A stretch of 64,000 nucleotides of DNA from Sapria himalayana (GCA_029783825.1 JAREIK010014417.1:960001-1024000), one strand, 5' to 3'; counted from the stretch's first letter, positions 47,095 to 58,245 are shown. The notes: generated by a model not told the origin, from the sequence alone. Program-made: numbers and translations.

Positions 47095-47300
47095 AATGAC
47101 AAATAAATAAGAATATAAATTTATTATAAATCTTACTCAATATAAGATACAACTTCCTCGTAGTTCAACAAAATGTATGTGTGCGTAGCATGATACTCCA
47201 GGTCATCCAAAAAATATCTTGTTGTTTCTCTACCATAAAATTGACCTGGATGTCTAAAAATTTAAATCATATCATTTTCTTCTGATCGATCCCTCATGCC
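47095..47300 (-). pseudogene. TNP2-type transposase, C-terminal segment
   Basis: On the minus strand, IFRHPGQFYGRETTRYF, then HATHTYILLNYEEVVSYIE matches the segment near the end of TNP2 just before DUF4216 (family pattern AHRYVLxNCxEVxPYI). One stop follows Met-Ile. Only about 65 residues are left of a protein of roughly 700-1000. Confidence 0.65.
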
Positions 47301-47373
47301 AGATACATTATTTGGTAATAATTTATTATGCTGATTATAAAATTATGGCCGAAAATAGTATCCATGAAATGCC

Positions 47374-47390
47374 AAGAGAGAGAGAGAGAG
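47374..47390. repeat. (GA)n microsatellite
   Basis: AGAGAGAGAGAGAGAG in an otherwise featureless spacer (47301-47700). Confidence 0.9.
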
Positions 47391-47770
47391 TTGGAGAAGG
47401 GGTGCCACCTATTGGCAATACCTTTATAAAGATTGCAATATTTGAAAGGAGAGAGAAAGATAGGACAAAAAGGTGAGTGGAGGGGGGAGCATTGTGTCTA
47501 ACATCATGAGGATTGCAACCTTTTGGTAATTATTAATTGTTAATATTATTAATTACTGTTGAATTGTGTCTAACATATATACATATGCTATTCATATGTT
47601 AATATTATTAATTGTTAATATTTGAAATAACATAGATATTGATAATTTTATAGAATATATTAACAATAACATTAATATATATTAACATATGTGAATTTAT
47701 TGATTCTGGCCATCATTTAATTATAAAAATTCAAAAAAATGTATTTTTTAATAATTTTGGATTTTTTTTT

Positions 47771-47860
47771 CCCTATAAAAAGAGAAGAAATTCTAAATTT
47801 CTTCTCTTTGCTTCATGTCTGGCTCTCTCAGTTTCTCTCAATTCTAATTCTTTCTCTAGT
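47771..47860 (+). promoter_or_regulatory. TATA box and C+T-rich leader of hAT element B
   Basis: CCCTATAAAAAGAG at 47771-47784 is followed by a C+T-rich stretch with TCTCTCAGTTTCTCTC near 47826-47841. The same kind of leader occurs in element A (35220-35280) and E (63412-63590), so it is a likely promoter of the transposase gene. Confidence 0.45.
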
Positions 47861-48059
47861 CTTTCATTAGAAATATAAATATTATATATATTATTTTTTA
47901 AAAATTTTCATTTATAGTTTATGCTTGTGCATACAAGATAGATGATGGTGTGGGTGTGCTTGTGCAACGCTACAACATACCTCAAGATTAAAATTTACAA
48001 CAAAATAGTCTATGGTATGGTGTTAGGTTTTTGTTATATATTTCTTTGCAAGTTTCTCT

Positions 48060-49970
48060 TTTACATTATGAATTTAATGATAATAATAACAATATTGACG
48101 TATATATAGATAACAATAATAACCCTATCAAAAGGTTCGAGACTAAAACTATGTTTTCTCCAATGTTTTTGACATAAACCCACATGCCACCTAAACAAAT
48201 AAAAAACTAGGCAAACATTTGTAATACGAAAGAACTTTAAAATAAGCAAAACTAAAAATTTTAGGGGTATTGATGAAGAGTATGGGCACTGAAAGGGATA
48301 CATTGATCAATACACTAAAAAATATGATACATTAGATCCGAGACAAACTCAACTTAGTGGTGGAGACTTTCAAGATGGATGTAGTTTAGCTTTGTTGGTC
48401 CCATTCATATACTGCAATGATTTTGGAGGGAAAACATTGCTAGACTAATTACGAAGATGAGTCTTTCAATTAAAATTTTGGAAGATCCTAGTGTAGTTAG
48501 TATTATATAGACATACTTTCAGCTTATTTAACATAGGATTCCTAGGTTCACATGTAAGAATGACATAATAAAATATTATTAGGTAAAAAATAATTAATAA
48601 TCAATGAAATTAGAAAATATAATAGAGTGGTATCCATGTTATCCGATATATAGACTAGTAGAAATGATGTATCATTTACATGCCTCACCAACCACAATGT
48701 ATACTCTAAATAAAAACTTAAAAATAATTTTGAATTTTTTGAGATTTTCAATCCTCATCATGATCATGCAATATATGAGTCTATGAAATGGGTCTTTAGA
48801 AAATATGAAATTCAAAATTAAAATATTTAGTATCACTTTTGATAATACTTCTATTAATGGAGTAACTATTAGTATTTGTTATAATTATTAGAAATAAGCT
48901 ATTAGGTTAGATACTTCATGTTTGGTGGATGTATCACATGATTAATCTCATAGTATATGTAAGAATAAAAATTATTTATATCGTATTAGAAAAATAATAA
49001 ATTTACTAAAATACTTTAGGATACCTAGAAGATACAAGTTTAAAAGCCTATATTTTTCAATGAGGCTAAAAATAAAAAAATTTTAAATGGATATGAGATA
49101 TCATTGGAATTATATCTACCTTATTTAAGAATCTTATGTTGGCAACCAATATGTGATATTCGGCTATGTCAATAATAAGAGTGACATGCTTATTATCAAT
49201 GATTCAGACTGGGTTACATAAATTTTAATTATGAAATTCCTTAAGAATTTTTATAATATGATAAACATGCGTTCATCTATGTATACTCCCACAACTTGTA
49301 TTTACACTTAGATATATATACAATATTAGTAGTATGTTTAGTAAGTATAGAGGTTTGTATTTAGTGTTATGGTTGTTGATATTGAAATCAAATATGAAAT
49401 ACTAGCCTTCAATTCCAACTCTTGTCTCTATATTATTTGACTACCTATATGGATCCTATGGTTAATATGAAAAATGTAGAAAATATTTTAACATACATAT
49501 CCACTTGCACAAATCAGGTATAACAACACAAAGGATTAATTCACGTAAAGTTAACTAATATGTTTTCATAGTATGACATTAAGTATAGTTGTTATATCCA
49601 TGCTCTAAGTATGGACATGGACATTAAATTTAGAGATGATGACTTATCCATTCAGTAGCTAGGAGAAAATGATGAGGTAGTCCATCAAATAAGAGCGAGC
49701 AATCACAGTATTTAGATACCAAATATTGCTCTATCTTATCACAATATGAAAATAATAATTTGGATATTTTGCTATGGTAGAAATCATATGAACTCACTTA
49801 TCCTATGCTATCTAAGATGACACATAATCTATTGACTAATATAGTGTCTAGCATAATATTAGAGTCTACTTTTTCTATGGTAGCCAATGTCATTTCAGAT
49901 AAGGAATTATGATTATGACTAAATATCATAGAGACACTTAAATACATGAAGGACTGAGAAGATTCGAGAT
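48060..49970 (+). pseudogene. hAT transposase, decayed, copy B
   Basis: Blocks in the order of copy A: BED region (about 48170-48340: MPPKQIKKLGKHL, then GTERDTLINT), YKFEKK-like and TCLTNHNVY at 48500-48720, FEFFEIFNPHHDHAIYESM at 48725-48790 (family RILxFxxxPxPHxG), DAMxxEVSI-type segments to 49300, and the hATC region at 49610-49900 (RDDDLSIQ, then a stretch equal to copy A SKMTRDL with stops). It has more stops than copy C. Confidence 0.7.
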
Positions 49971-50569
49971 TAAATATTCAAGTTAAGATATAAGTGATGA
50001 TGGTGAATGATGATTCATTAAACATAGAAATTGAGAATATGGAGGGCACTAGTGAAATCTTCAAATGCATTAATGATGATGACAATTTATAACTTCATCC
50101 ACAATATCATACCATAGACACCAATTAATCATTATTGATTCTTAATTTACATGATAATGATATTGTGCTATAGTATTAGTGCTTATTTATTTTTGCTTTT
50201 TTCTATTTTGGTTTATGCATTATTATTTATTGATGCATTGGATGTTGGATTAGATTGTACCTTGCAATTTTTATTATTTTAAGTTTTAATGCTTTTATTT
50301 TCAATTTAATTTATGCATTATTTATATTATGCATTTGTTTTATTAGTATTTTATTGAAATTAAAAAAAATTATCTTTTATTTAAGCAGAATGAATTGTCA
50401 AAACATGATTTGAATTCTAAAATCATGATCACGTCATGATCATCATGATTGATAATTAAAATTTACATTGAAATTTAAAATTTAAAAGTAAATATCAATA
50501 GTCCAAGCTCAAGTCTCATAATAGTAAATAGTGTTAGTGAATACTGAATATTGAATATACCAAAAAAAA

Positions 50570-50885
50570 GCTAGTTCGCGTTGGCCCAAAATGGCCTGAA
50601 TCGGCTCGAAACAATATGACCCACTTTAGGCCAAGCATGGCCTTGCACTATGCAGGCCAACTATGCCATTCCAAGCCTACTGGTTAGTTCTTGTGCCTTA
50701 TTGAGCATGATAGAGGAATCATAATGTGCCAAGCTGGGACTATTGGCTAGTTACTATTCCTTGCTAGGTATGACATAAAAATCATATTGTACTGTGTTAG
50801 GCCTCTCACCAGCTTCCTGCTCCATGCAAAGCATCACATGGGAATCATACTGTGCTATCACAGCATGACTCGTTTGTCACCCCTA
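50570..50885 (+). repeat. hAT B right subterminal region and TIR
   Basis: Degenerate GGCCCAAA, GGCCTGAA, CGGCTCGAA, ATGACCC and GCATGGCC words, terminated by CGTTTGTCACCCCTA at 50871-50885. The right flank is CTTACATT; no partner for it was found on the left. Confidence 0.65.
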
Positions 50886-51199
50886 CTTACATTCCTAACC
50901 TCCCATCCTAATTATTTCATCCTTCATCCACTCAAACATAATTCTATATTTATTATACTTTCATTCATTATTATTTTTTATTGAACATAAATATATGAAA
51001 CATTTAAGATTTTTTTTTTGTTTTAAACAAAAATTTTTGGGAGAATTATGTTTTGGTACACCATTCATCAAAAATTGAAAAAAAAACCTAGATATTAATA
51101 TTTTAAAAATGGCATACCAAAATCTTAAGTAATTAATTTTTGATGCGCTCATTTATATTAATACGAAATTACCCTTACTTTTAAATAAAAGAACCTAAC

Positions 51200-51420
51200 T
51201 TCCAATGGCTCTACGAGATCATCGAGCTCACTGGAACTTCACTTAACCACAAGCTCTCTAAGTTCATTGAGATAGTTGGATCTCTTTGAGCACCATAAAT
51301 GAGCTCTTGAAAGCTCGTAACGAGCTCCTAGGAACTCTATGAGTTCCTAGAAACTCATGCAAATCTTCCAAGAGCTCCATCGATGAGCTCGATGGAGCTC
51401 CTAGAATCTCCACATGCTTG
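51200..51420. repeat. GAGCTC / CATCGAG array with hairpin
   Basis: About ten GAGCTC or GCTC(T/G) words. At 51372-51400 GAGCTCCATCGA and TCGATGGAGCTC form a perfect 12-bp stem with a 5-base loop. The same array type is found at 54195-54440. Confidence 0.75.
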
Positions 51421-51429
51421 TGATGAGCC

Positions 51430-51918
51430 ACTTCAGCATGGTCATGCTGTGGATAAATAGTCATTGGAACATATCATCAATATCGGAGATGGCCAAGGAG
51501 GAAGTGTTCCTGACCACTAAGGCCAAACAAACAATTGCTCAAAATTCATTTTTGGTAACAATATCACTATAGGTATGAATTATTTTTGTGCAAAAGATAG
51601 TGAGCATTCCATGTGGAAAGTTAACGTCGGTGAGTCTGAAGGGATACAACAGATAAGTTTATTCATAAAACATCAAGCTTGTATGCAGTCTTAGAGAAGA
51701 AAGACAATTATGATGAGAATAACTATTATTTAATAAGTTGTTTCTGGGTGAGTTGATTTAATCCTATATGACATTGTCAGATCCTTCTACTTCGTACTCT
51801 CATAGAGTTGGCTTGTCCGCATGTTTAGTTCTTGACTAAAGTTTTTACTGCTAACTAGGAAAGAAGATGATGGCGACCAGAGTTATAGAGGTGAACAATC
51901 TTGATGATGATGATTATG
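51430..51918 (+). other. Unassigned inner part of the GAGCTC element
   Basis: It is less A+T-rich than its surroundings. A plus-strand frame reads CAKDSEHSMWKVNVGE and ISLFIKHQACMQS, which faintly recalls the zinc-binding N-terminal segment of MULE transposases (W+V ... H-x-C), but the match is too short to assign. Confidence 0.15.
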
Positions 51919-52130
51919 CATAGGTAATTTCGTATTAATATAACTGAGTATGCCAAAAATTCATTAATTAAGAATTTGATGCAATATTTTTTTTTTATTA
52001 AAAGTTAGTCTCTTTATTTTTTTTTTAAATTAATGGTGCCCAAGTATATTTCCAAAAAAAAAAATTACATAATTATCCCATTTATTTTTCCATTTTATAA
52101 AAGGTTTAAAAAAAACGAGGCATTGTAGTA

Positions 52131-52181
52131 GTGCTCCCATTGATCTTTTTAGTGTCCAAGTATATTTTTGTTTTATAAAAG
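52131..52181 (+). promoter_or_regulatory. Conserved two-box plus TATA module, copy E
   Basis: GTGCTCCCA at 52131, GTGTCCAAG at 52152 and TTATAAAAG with TATA at 52174. Spacings 21 and 43 bp. The unit end matching copies A and C lies at 54820-54895, so copy E spans about 2.8 kb with an insertion at about 54.1-54.6 kb. Confidence 0.45.
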
Positions 52182-54080
52182 TAACACCTATGCTCGAGAC
52201 AATGCACCTTGTTTAGTTGCCATTCATGGCAATAAAATTCTTTTAAAAAAATATATATATTTATTTAATTCTCTGCATCATCACGACTTGAATTTGTTAA
52301 AAGGGTTTGTTTGTAAGTAGTTTTGATTGATTTCTTTATATTACTATTTTGCTATTTGTTTTCCAATTTACAATTTCACTATTCCACAAGCATATTTTAG
52401 TCTAATTTTCAGTTAAATTTGGAAATGCACCCCCTCCCTTTCTTTTATTGCTAATACCCTTTTTTTCTCTTTTATTACGGCCTGTTAGTCCTTAATGTTT
52501 GAGCCTAGCAAGCACAAGCAATGCTAATCTCTAGCATTCACTTTTTGCTTGCCTTTTGTTGGAATTCAGAGAGCAATTCAAACAATTTTCTTAATTTCGT
52601 ATGGCATCTACAATGTTTTCTAATATAGTTACTTAAAAAAATATAATTGTATTGTTTATTTTAGCTTCCCAATTTTTACCATTTAATTTAGCTAAAATTA
52701 AAATAATATTTAAAATATCATATTAAACTAGAGCCATTAATTAAATTCAAAAATTGAGATTTAACACTAATTTTATAAGTCATTTATATTATTACTACGT
52801 TAACAGAAATCCTAAACATCTTGTCTTGTATGAAAATAATGCCAAACAGTAAATAATAGATTAGCCCTTGCAACAGCTAAAAAAGATCAAAAACTAAAGT
52901 AATTAACTGAATTTGGGAGGTAATGTTAATGGTGATGCATTTGGCAAGGATCTCTAGTGTTTTTTGATTTCTCATTCTCAAACAATAAATCCACCCTTTA
53001 AATAGAAATAAAATATTAAAAAAAAATAAATGATTTATATTTAATGCAATTAAGTACTATTAAGTATTAAGCTCAAAAGTTATATTAAGCATTAAGTAAA
53101 ACAAATGGTTTTTTGATTTTAGTGTTAAGATATTTGTTTTTTAAAAAATTTACAAATTAATGCTAAATTTTTTTAAAAAGATTAAAATATTTGGTTTTCT
53201 ATTCAGAAAAGTTATTTTTCATCAAAATAAGAAAAATTATTAGTATTTTATTGGTACGGGACTAACTCATCTCGACCCAGCTCGTTTTTGTTTTTTTTTT
53301 AAATCTCGTTACCATCCATACTCATTACTTAATGTTAAAAAACAAAGAATTTTAATACTTAATGTTATTATTATGTAATGATCAAGACTAAGCTCAAAAA
53401 AAAATTTATTTAGTATTAAGTAAAAATAACAAACACCACCAACATGATTAATTAGAATTACCACAACATGAATTAATATAGTGCAATAAATCAATACTTA
53501 TAATTTACAAGTATTTGAAGCATAATAATGATAACATTGTGAGAGGTGAGAGAACTTATTACTTAGAGTATATAATAAAGGATAATATTATATATTATAT
53601 ATTATCTACTAACAAATGATGTAGATTTGTTAAATATCCATGGGGCTATAAAAATCTACAACTTTTTTTATTGACGATAACAATGCAATAAGAAGTTGAA
53701 GCTCTTTAAAGAACTAAGACATGTAATGTTCTTCTAACACCATGAAAGAAGGCCAGAGACAAAAAAAGTATGCAAATCAAGTATAATATTAATGATCGAG
53801 TGGAATAATATCATACATGGCTAATAGTCAAAAGATATGCTAAGAAAGAAAATATTAAATTTTTATTAGTCTAACATAAACATAAGTAGCACGTGGAAGG
53901 TAAATTTCAAGTAAAAAAAATATGATCGATGGAAGTCCAACTATGGTAGATGAAGATTTATATAAATTCTAAGTATAAATAGTATGTATTTTCTTTTATT
54001 ATCTAGTTTATTATATTATTGTTTTAAATTTTTTTTATTTTAAATTATTACTTGTTTTAATTTCATTATATAATCCCATG
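52182..54080. other. No gene seen; A+T-rich, with two direct repeats
   Basis: A direct repeat TAAGCTCAAAA ... ATTAAGTAAAA occurs at about 53069-53103 and 53390-53423. No protein domain is recognised on either strand. Confidence 0.4.
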
Positions 54081-54613
54081 TGCTACTGGTACTCAATTAA
54101 AGTTATTTTTTTTTATTTCAAATTATTACTTGTTTTAAAAGACTAACTTAACTACCTATGTGCTATTAAACTTCAATAAAAGTTAATACGAAATTGTTCA
54201 TCGAGCTCCAAGGGCTCGATGAGCTCCATTGAGGGGCTTGATGGAGCTTCACCGAGGAACCTGATGGAGTACATAGCTCATCAAGCTCCACTTAGGAGTT
54301 CGATGAGGAGCTTGATGGGGCTTCATCGAGGAGGGTGATGGAGTTTCATCGAAGAGCTCGATGGAGCTCCACCAAGGGGCTCGACTGGCTCCATCGAGCT
54401 TCTTTATGGAGTTACAAGCACGATGAAGTTACTAGCGAGGGCCGAGGGTGAGGGGGAGGGGTGACTAATTAATGGTGAATGAAAATTGATTAATCATATT
54501 ATATATTTGAGTGCACCAAAAATCAAATAGTTTGATACATCATTTTTAAATATTAAAACATAGGTTATTGTTTTCAATTATTTTATAATGGTGCACCAAA
54601 ACATAATTCTCTA
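54080..54613. mobile_element. Inverted-repeat element with GAGCTC array, copy 2
   Basis: The right end reverse complements to (G)AGAATTATGTTTTGGTGCAC, as the left end of copy 1, and is alignable for about 130 bp. The array at 54195-54440 repeats GGAGCTC, TCGATG(G/A)AG and CTTGATGG words. A left arm is only suggested by TTAATACGAAATT at 54183, which borders the array as in copy 1. An 84-bp tandem duplication (ATTTCAAATTATTACTTG) precedes it. Confidence 0.45.
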
Positions 54614-54659
54614 TTAATAATATTATGATATGAAAACTTTGAAGAGTGGGAACCAAATA

Positions 54660-54918
54660 GAATTAACCATCTCTACTTTTTTATAATGTTTAGATTGAAG
54701 ATTTTAGATTGTTTGACTTAAAGAAATTTTAAAATTTTTTAGGTTAGATTGTCATTTCTTTTGATGCATTTTTTCCTTAGAAATTCAGAAGAAATGATTG
54801 TCAACAAGTTTGCTACCATGAAATTTTATTTGTTATTTTTAATAAATTGGTATTCATATATATTGTTTTAGGTTTTACATTGTTAATTTATTGTATGGAC
54901 AATTGTGTGTTAGCATGT
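54660..54918 (+). repeat. Repeated unit copy E, downstream end
   Basis: AATTTTATTTGTTA, TTTTAATAAATTGGTATTCATATA and GTTAATTTATTGTATGGA match 16270-16350 and 25121-25195. Confidence 0.5.
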
Positions 54919-55275
54919 TGTTAGAGAAACGATTACTAGGAGGTGAACAGGGTTTACAAAATTAGTGGGAAGAGTGAAAAATGATAAGACACAATATTTC
55001 CTTACCACTTGACATATGGCATTTCAAATGTAGTTATTTCGACTCTTCATGACCATTAAGGGCATTTTTGTCCTGGAAATGTTTATATCCTTAAAGTCAA
55101 ATATAAGTGTTATGAGGCCTTAAGGTTACTTATTTGGGTTCCCAAGACCCCAAGACATAATTCACCCATATAAATATCTTATATGCTTACCAATAAATAG
55201 TTATTTTACTAATAATTTTTTTCCATGATTTCTATTTCTCTATTTTTTATTTCTTCTCTTAATATTAGTATTACA
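54919..55275 (+). repeat. Possible solo or truncated copia LTR
   Basis: It starts TGTTAGAGAAACG, has CCCATATAAATATC as a TATA candidate and ends near TAGTATTACA. The following AACCTAAGAGTGGTGAGC may be a corrupted primer site. There is no gag behind it in this orientation, so the call is tentative. Confidence 0.3.
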
Positions 55276-55429
55276 ACCTAAGAGTGGTGAGCAAAGGTAA
55301 GACTTATTTTTTTTTTAGAAAAAAATGATATATTTGTGCCCAAAACCTAAAATGAAAATTTTAACAAAAAGGCCCATGGTATCAATGAGTCTATAAAATG
55401 CTACTAAACTTGAGCATCATGAAAATTGA

Positions 55430-56076
55430 GCAAAGTTTTCCAAGTGCATTAAAAAATGATGTAGTCTTTCCTATTCAATTCTCTTATTCAATTCTTTGCT
55501 GATATTGCATTTGCATCCTCCACATCAGCTCGGCATGTTGGGTATTGCTCATAGTTTTCCAATTCTTCCTAAATTATCTTTACTTTTCCATAATAGATCA
55601 TAATAGTCAAGCCTCATTAGTTACATTTTGCCAACTCATATTTAAGATGCTGAATACGTGGTCCATTTCCTATCAAGAATCATTCTTTTAATATGATCCT
55701 ATAGTTCCGTTGTAACTTACATGTAAGTTATAGTCAAGCACACAATTGGCTCGATTAAATTTAGAATTCATGATCCTAGCATCGGATTAATTGTCCACTA
55801 TTCAACTTACTTCGAAAGATCATCCAAAGACTACATCAGTGAACCATGATGAAATCATATATTTTATTGGTCCATAGCATCATCTTCATCGCTCATGTCC
55901 ACTCATCATAATTGTCACATTTCAATTGAACTCGCATGATGATGTTTCCTAGATTATCATTGGACGAGTGATAATTTGGTGATGTCGTGATCTTTGTTGA
56001 GGCATCACCATCTCCTTCCTTATCATTGCTATGGTTCTTAGGCATGGCCGAGGCACTCTGATACCAAGAGAAAAAT
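55430..56076 (-). pseudogene. Copia gag remnant with intact primer site, minus strand
   Basis: On the minus strand a perfect TTGGTATCAGAGTGCC (56073-56058) precedes an ATG and PKNHSNDKEGDGDASTK, then QLKCDNYDEWT (copia gag NYxxWxxxM block). After several stops NGPRIQHLKYELAKC, LTIMIYYGKVK and EELENYEQYPTC follow, the well-known centre of this gag type. The match ends at about 55430. The protease and pol are absent. The LTR of this element should lie to the right of 56077. Confidence 0.75.
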
Positions 56077-56163
56077 GTATTTAGAGGATAAATCTTTAGA
56101 AATTTATATTTTAAAGCTACAAAATAAAAATATATATTATTGAGAAATCCAAAATTGAAAACC

Positions 56164-56310
56164 ATATTTCCTTGCCACCTGCATATAGTTTGCACATATA
56201 AGTCATAGAGCTATGCCTTCCATTGAAGAGAAGTGTTACAGCTTTGGAAATGTTCATTCTTTAGTAATGTTATCTATAATATTGAATGACTTTGAATAAC
56301 TATAATGACT
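56164..56310. repeat. Direct repeat, copy 1 (partner about 57155-57300)
   Basis: CTATGCCTTCCATT(G/A)A(A/G)GAGAAG, TCTATAATATTGAATGACT and nearby words are shared with 57155-57300. The two copies flank the microsatellite cluster at 56.78-57.14 kb, as if a small element or an unequal exchange had duplicated the site. Confidence 0.6.
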
Positions 56311-56778
56311 TTGACCTGAGTACTTGTGACTCTTTAATTTTTTGTAGATCATAATTCATTCCTTTATAAAAGAGTCATGACCCTAACTTTAGATTATCGA
56401 GTCACATAAAGATAAACTAATGACTCTATGTATATTTTCATGACATTGAGTATTAGTAATATATTTGGTTGTTATGATAGAGAATTAATATCATTATTAT
56501 TATTATTTTATGATCTAAATATTATTGTAATAATATGATAATATCACATTCATTGAGAATGTATTACACAATTAAAAGATCGTGGTAACGAGAGAATAGA
56601 ATTATGATATATAATAGTTTTCCAATGACCATTTAGATTGAGTTTCTGCCAATAATGGACATCAAAATTACGAAAGACTAGATCTACCTCATCTATTAAA
56701 TATCTCTAAAAATTGTTGATTTCTTAACAATTCGCTCAAGTTCTCCAAAATACTAAAAATTATGAAATAAACATATAT

Positions 56779-56779
<1 letters not shown>

Positions 56780-56814
<35 letters not shown>

Positions 56815-57145
56815 CAATAAATATAAATATTTGTATCTATGTGTGTATATATATAAACTAAAAAAGGTATATATGTATATATATATATATATGTATATAT
56901 ATCAACCAATATATATATATATATATATATCTCTCTCTCTATTATATTATATTTATTAGTTTATATATAAACATATTTATATAAATATCTATATTTATTT
57001 GTTTATATATATATATATATATAAACTAATAAATATCGACACACACATAGACATACACAGACACACACAGACACACACACACACATAGATATAAACCAAT
57101 AAGTAAAAATATAAACAAATAAGTACACACACACACACATGGTGC
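56780..57145. repeat. CA/TA/CT microsatellite cluster
   Basis: (CA)n at 56786-56812 and 57120-57139, (TA)n at several spots, (CT)n at 56931-56940 and CAGACACACACAG at 57058. A minus-strand Cys-Val-rich frame is an artefact. Confidence 0.9.
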
Positions 57146-57154
57146 TGGAAACTA

Positions 57155-57300
57155 ATCGCAACACGTGCACTTAGCTTGCATGCACAAGTCTTAGCTATGC
57201 CTTCCATTAAGGAGAAGAGTCATGGCTTTATAAATATCCATACTTGAGTAATGTCTTCTATAATATTGAATGACTCAAAAATCATAACTTTGAATAATTA
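57155..57300. repeat. Direct repeat, copy 2
   Basis: See 56164-56310. It is followed to 57650 by a region rich in GTCATGA/ATGACTC words, as at 13.1-13.8 kb. Confidence 0.6.
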
Positions 57301-57845
57301 TCATAATTCAAAAAAATCATAACTTTGAATAATTATTGTGACTCAAAAATAAAAAAAGATAAATGACAAATATCATAGTTTGTATACAACATCGTGGCTA
57401 TATAATTATATTGGGGTTCATCTCCACCCTACAGAACCTTCACATTTCATAATGACGTAGTCATCTATGGACTACAAATGACGAAGACATGAAATCACAA
57501 CCATTTAATAGCATCATAATCTTGTACTACAGAGAGATTAAGATATTGAATAGAATCATGCCTATTTTCTAGAGTCGTGATAATTTTCTAGAGTGATGAC
57601 CTTAGACTAAAGAGATGAAGGCTGGAGTTACAACTTTTATCTAAAAGTCATGGCATTCTATTTTGTAGAAATACAAATCTACCCTAGTATAAAATTAGAA
57701 GTTAGAGAATTTTTGAAAGATCTATCAATTGCTCTCACTACCTCTCGTGAAACAAATAAAGACATGGAAACTATAAATCCTTGGGGTCAATTTCATACTC
57801 CCTTGGGGTTCTACAAGCAAGTAAGGAACACACTAACTATGTCAA

Positions 57846-58245
57846 TGTCACACCCCAATCCCTATGGGATCCCATTCATTCATCACACAACAAAATATAT
57901 AATAAAATAATATTTTTATTATCTTACAAATATTGCTTGCACACGCCTTTTTCACTTTTTATGCTCAGTGGAATAAAACACATGTGATCTCGTATGTGTG
58001 TCTGTCATCTGCACTAGACCTATACCTGAAAATAGGGTCCCACAACGGAGCAAGAAAAGCTCAATAGAGGCAAACTCATGCATGGCTACTTCCGACCTAT
58101 GTGCACGTAAAAAAAAAATCATGCGCATATATCAATACTCATTCAAATATAATGTTAACATAAATATAATTATAGATAAAATATTTTTATACCCGTGTCC
58201 CGAGTCTTACTGACTCTCCCACACATACCGAAGCCAAGTGTGACA
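57846..58245 (+). repeat. Possible solo LTR with TGTCACAC/GTGTGACA ends
   Basis: TGTCACACCCCAATCCC at 57846 and AAGTGTGACA ending 58245 give a perfect 8-bp inverted end, typical of some plant Ty3/gypsy LTRs. Inside, the base composition is more even than outside and AACGGAGCAAGAAAAGCTC is seen. The 5-bp flanks (GTCAA, TATTT) do not agree, so the call needs database support. Confidence 0.35.

Larger units (their letters stand above)
43860..47300 (-). mobile_element. CACTA (En/Spm) element remnant, minus strand
   Basis: Minus-strand reading gives, from 47.3 kb down, the end of a TNP2-type transposase, the DUF4216 domain, and then a Transposase_24-type second ORF with a Lys-rich tail at about 44.1-43.9 kb. 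This is the gene order of plant CACTA elements. CACTA ends were not found on either side, so the borders are only the limits of visible homology. Confidence 0.65.
47700..50885 (+). mobile_element. hAT element B, left end missing
   Basis: It is homologous to element A from about 47700 (CTGGCCATCATTT, then AAATTCAAAAAAAT) through the transposase to the right end, which reverse complements to TAGGGGTGACAAACGAGTC (end at 50885). The left TIR and subterminal array were not found between 47300 and 47700, so they seem deleted. The right subterminal part (50570-50885) carries GGCCTG, GCATGGCC and AGGCC words. Confidence 0.7.
51039..52053. mobile_element. Inverted-repeat element with GAGCTC array, copy 1
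   Basis: The left arm begins GGGAGAATTATGTTTTGGTAC and runs to TTAATACGAAATTACC at about 51174. An inverted partner lies at about 51919-52053 (GGTAATTTCGTATTAATATAAC, later TGGTGCCCAAGTATATTTCC). Between them 51200-51420 is a GAGCTC-rich array and 51430-51910 an unassigned stretch. The ends resemble those of foldback elements 1 and 2, so this is a related family. Target duplication not visible. Confidence 0.5.

Noticed and set aside
40689..50893. CTTACATT at 40689 as left target duplication of hAT element B
   Set aside because: No TIR follows it and an 8-base match over 10 kb is expected by chance fairly often.
51039..54613. A single 3.6-kb transposon bounded by the related ends at 51039 and 54613
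   Set aside because: A nearer inverted partner for the left arm exists at about 51919-52053, and the repeated unit copy E starts at 52131 and ends beyond 54613, so two separate elements explain the sequence better.
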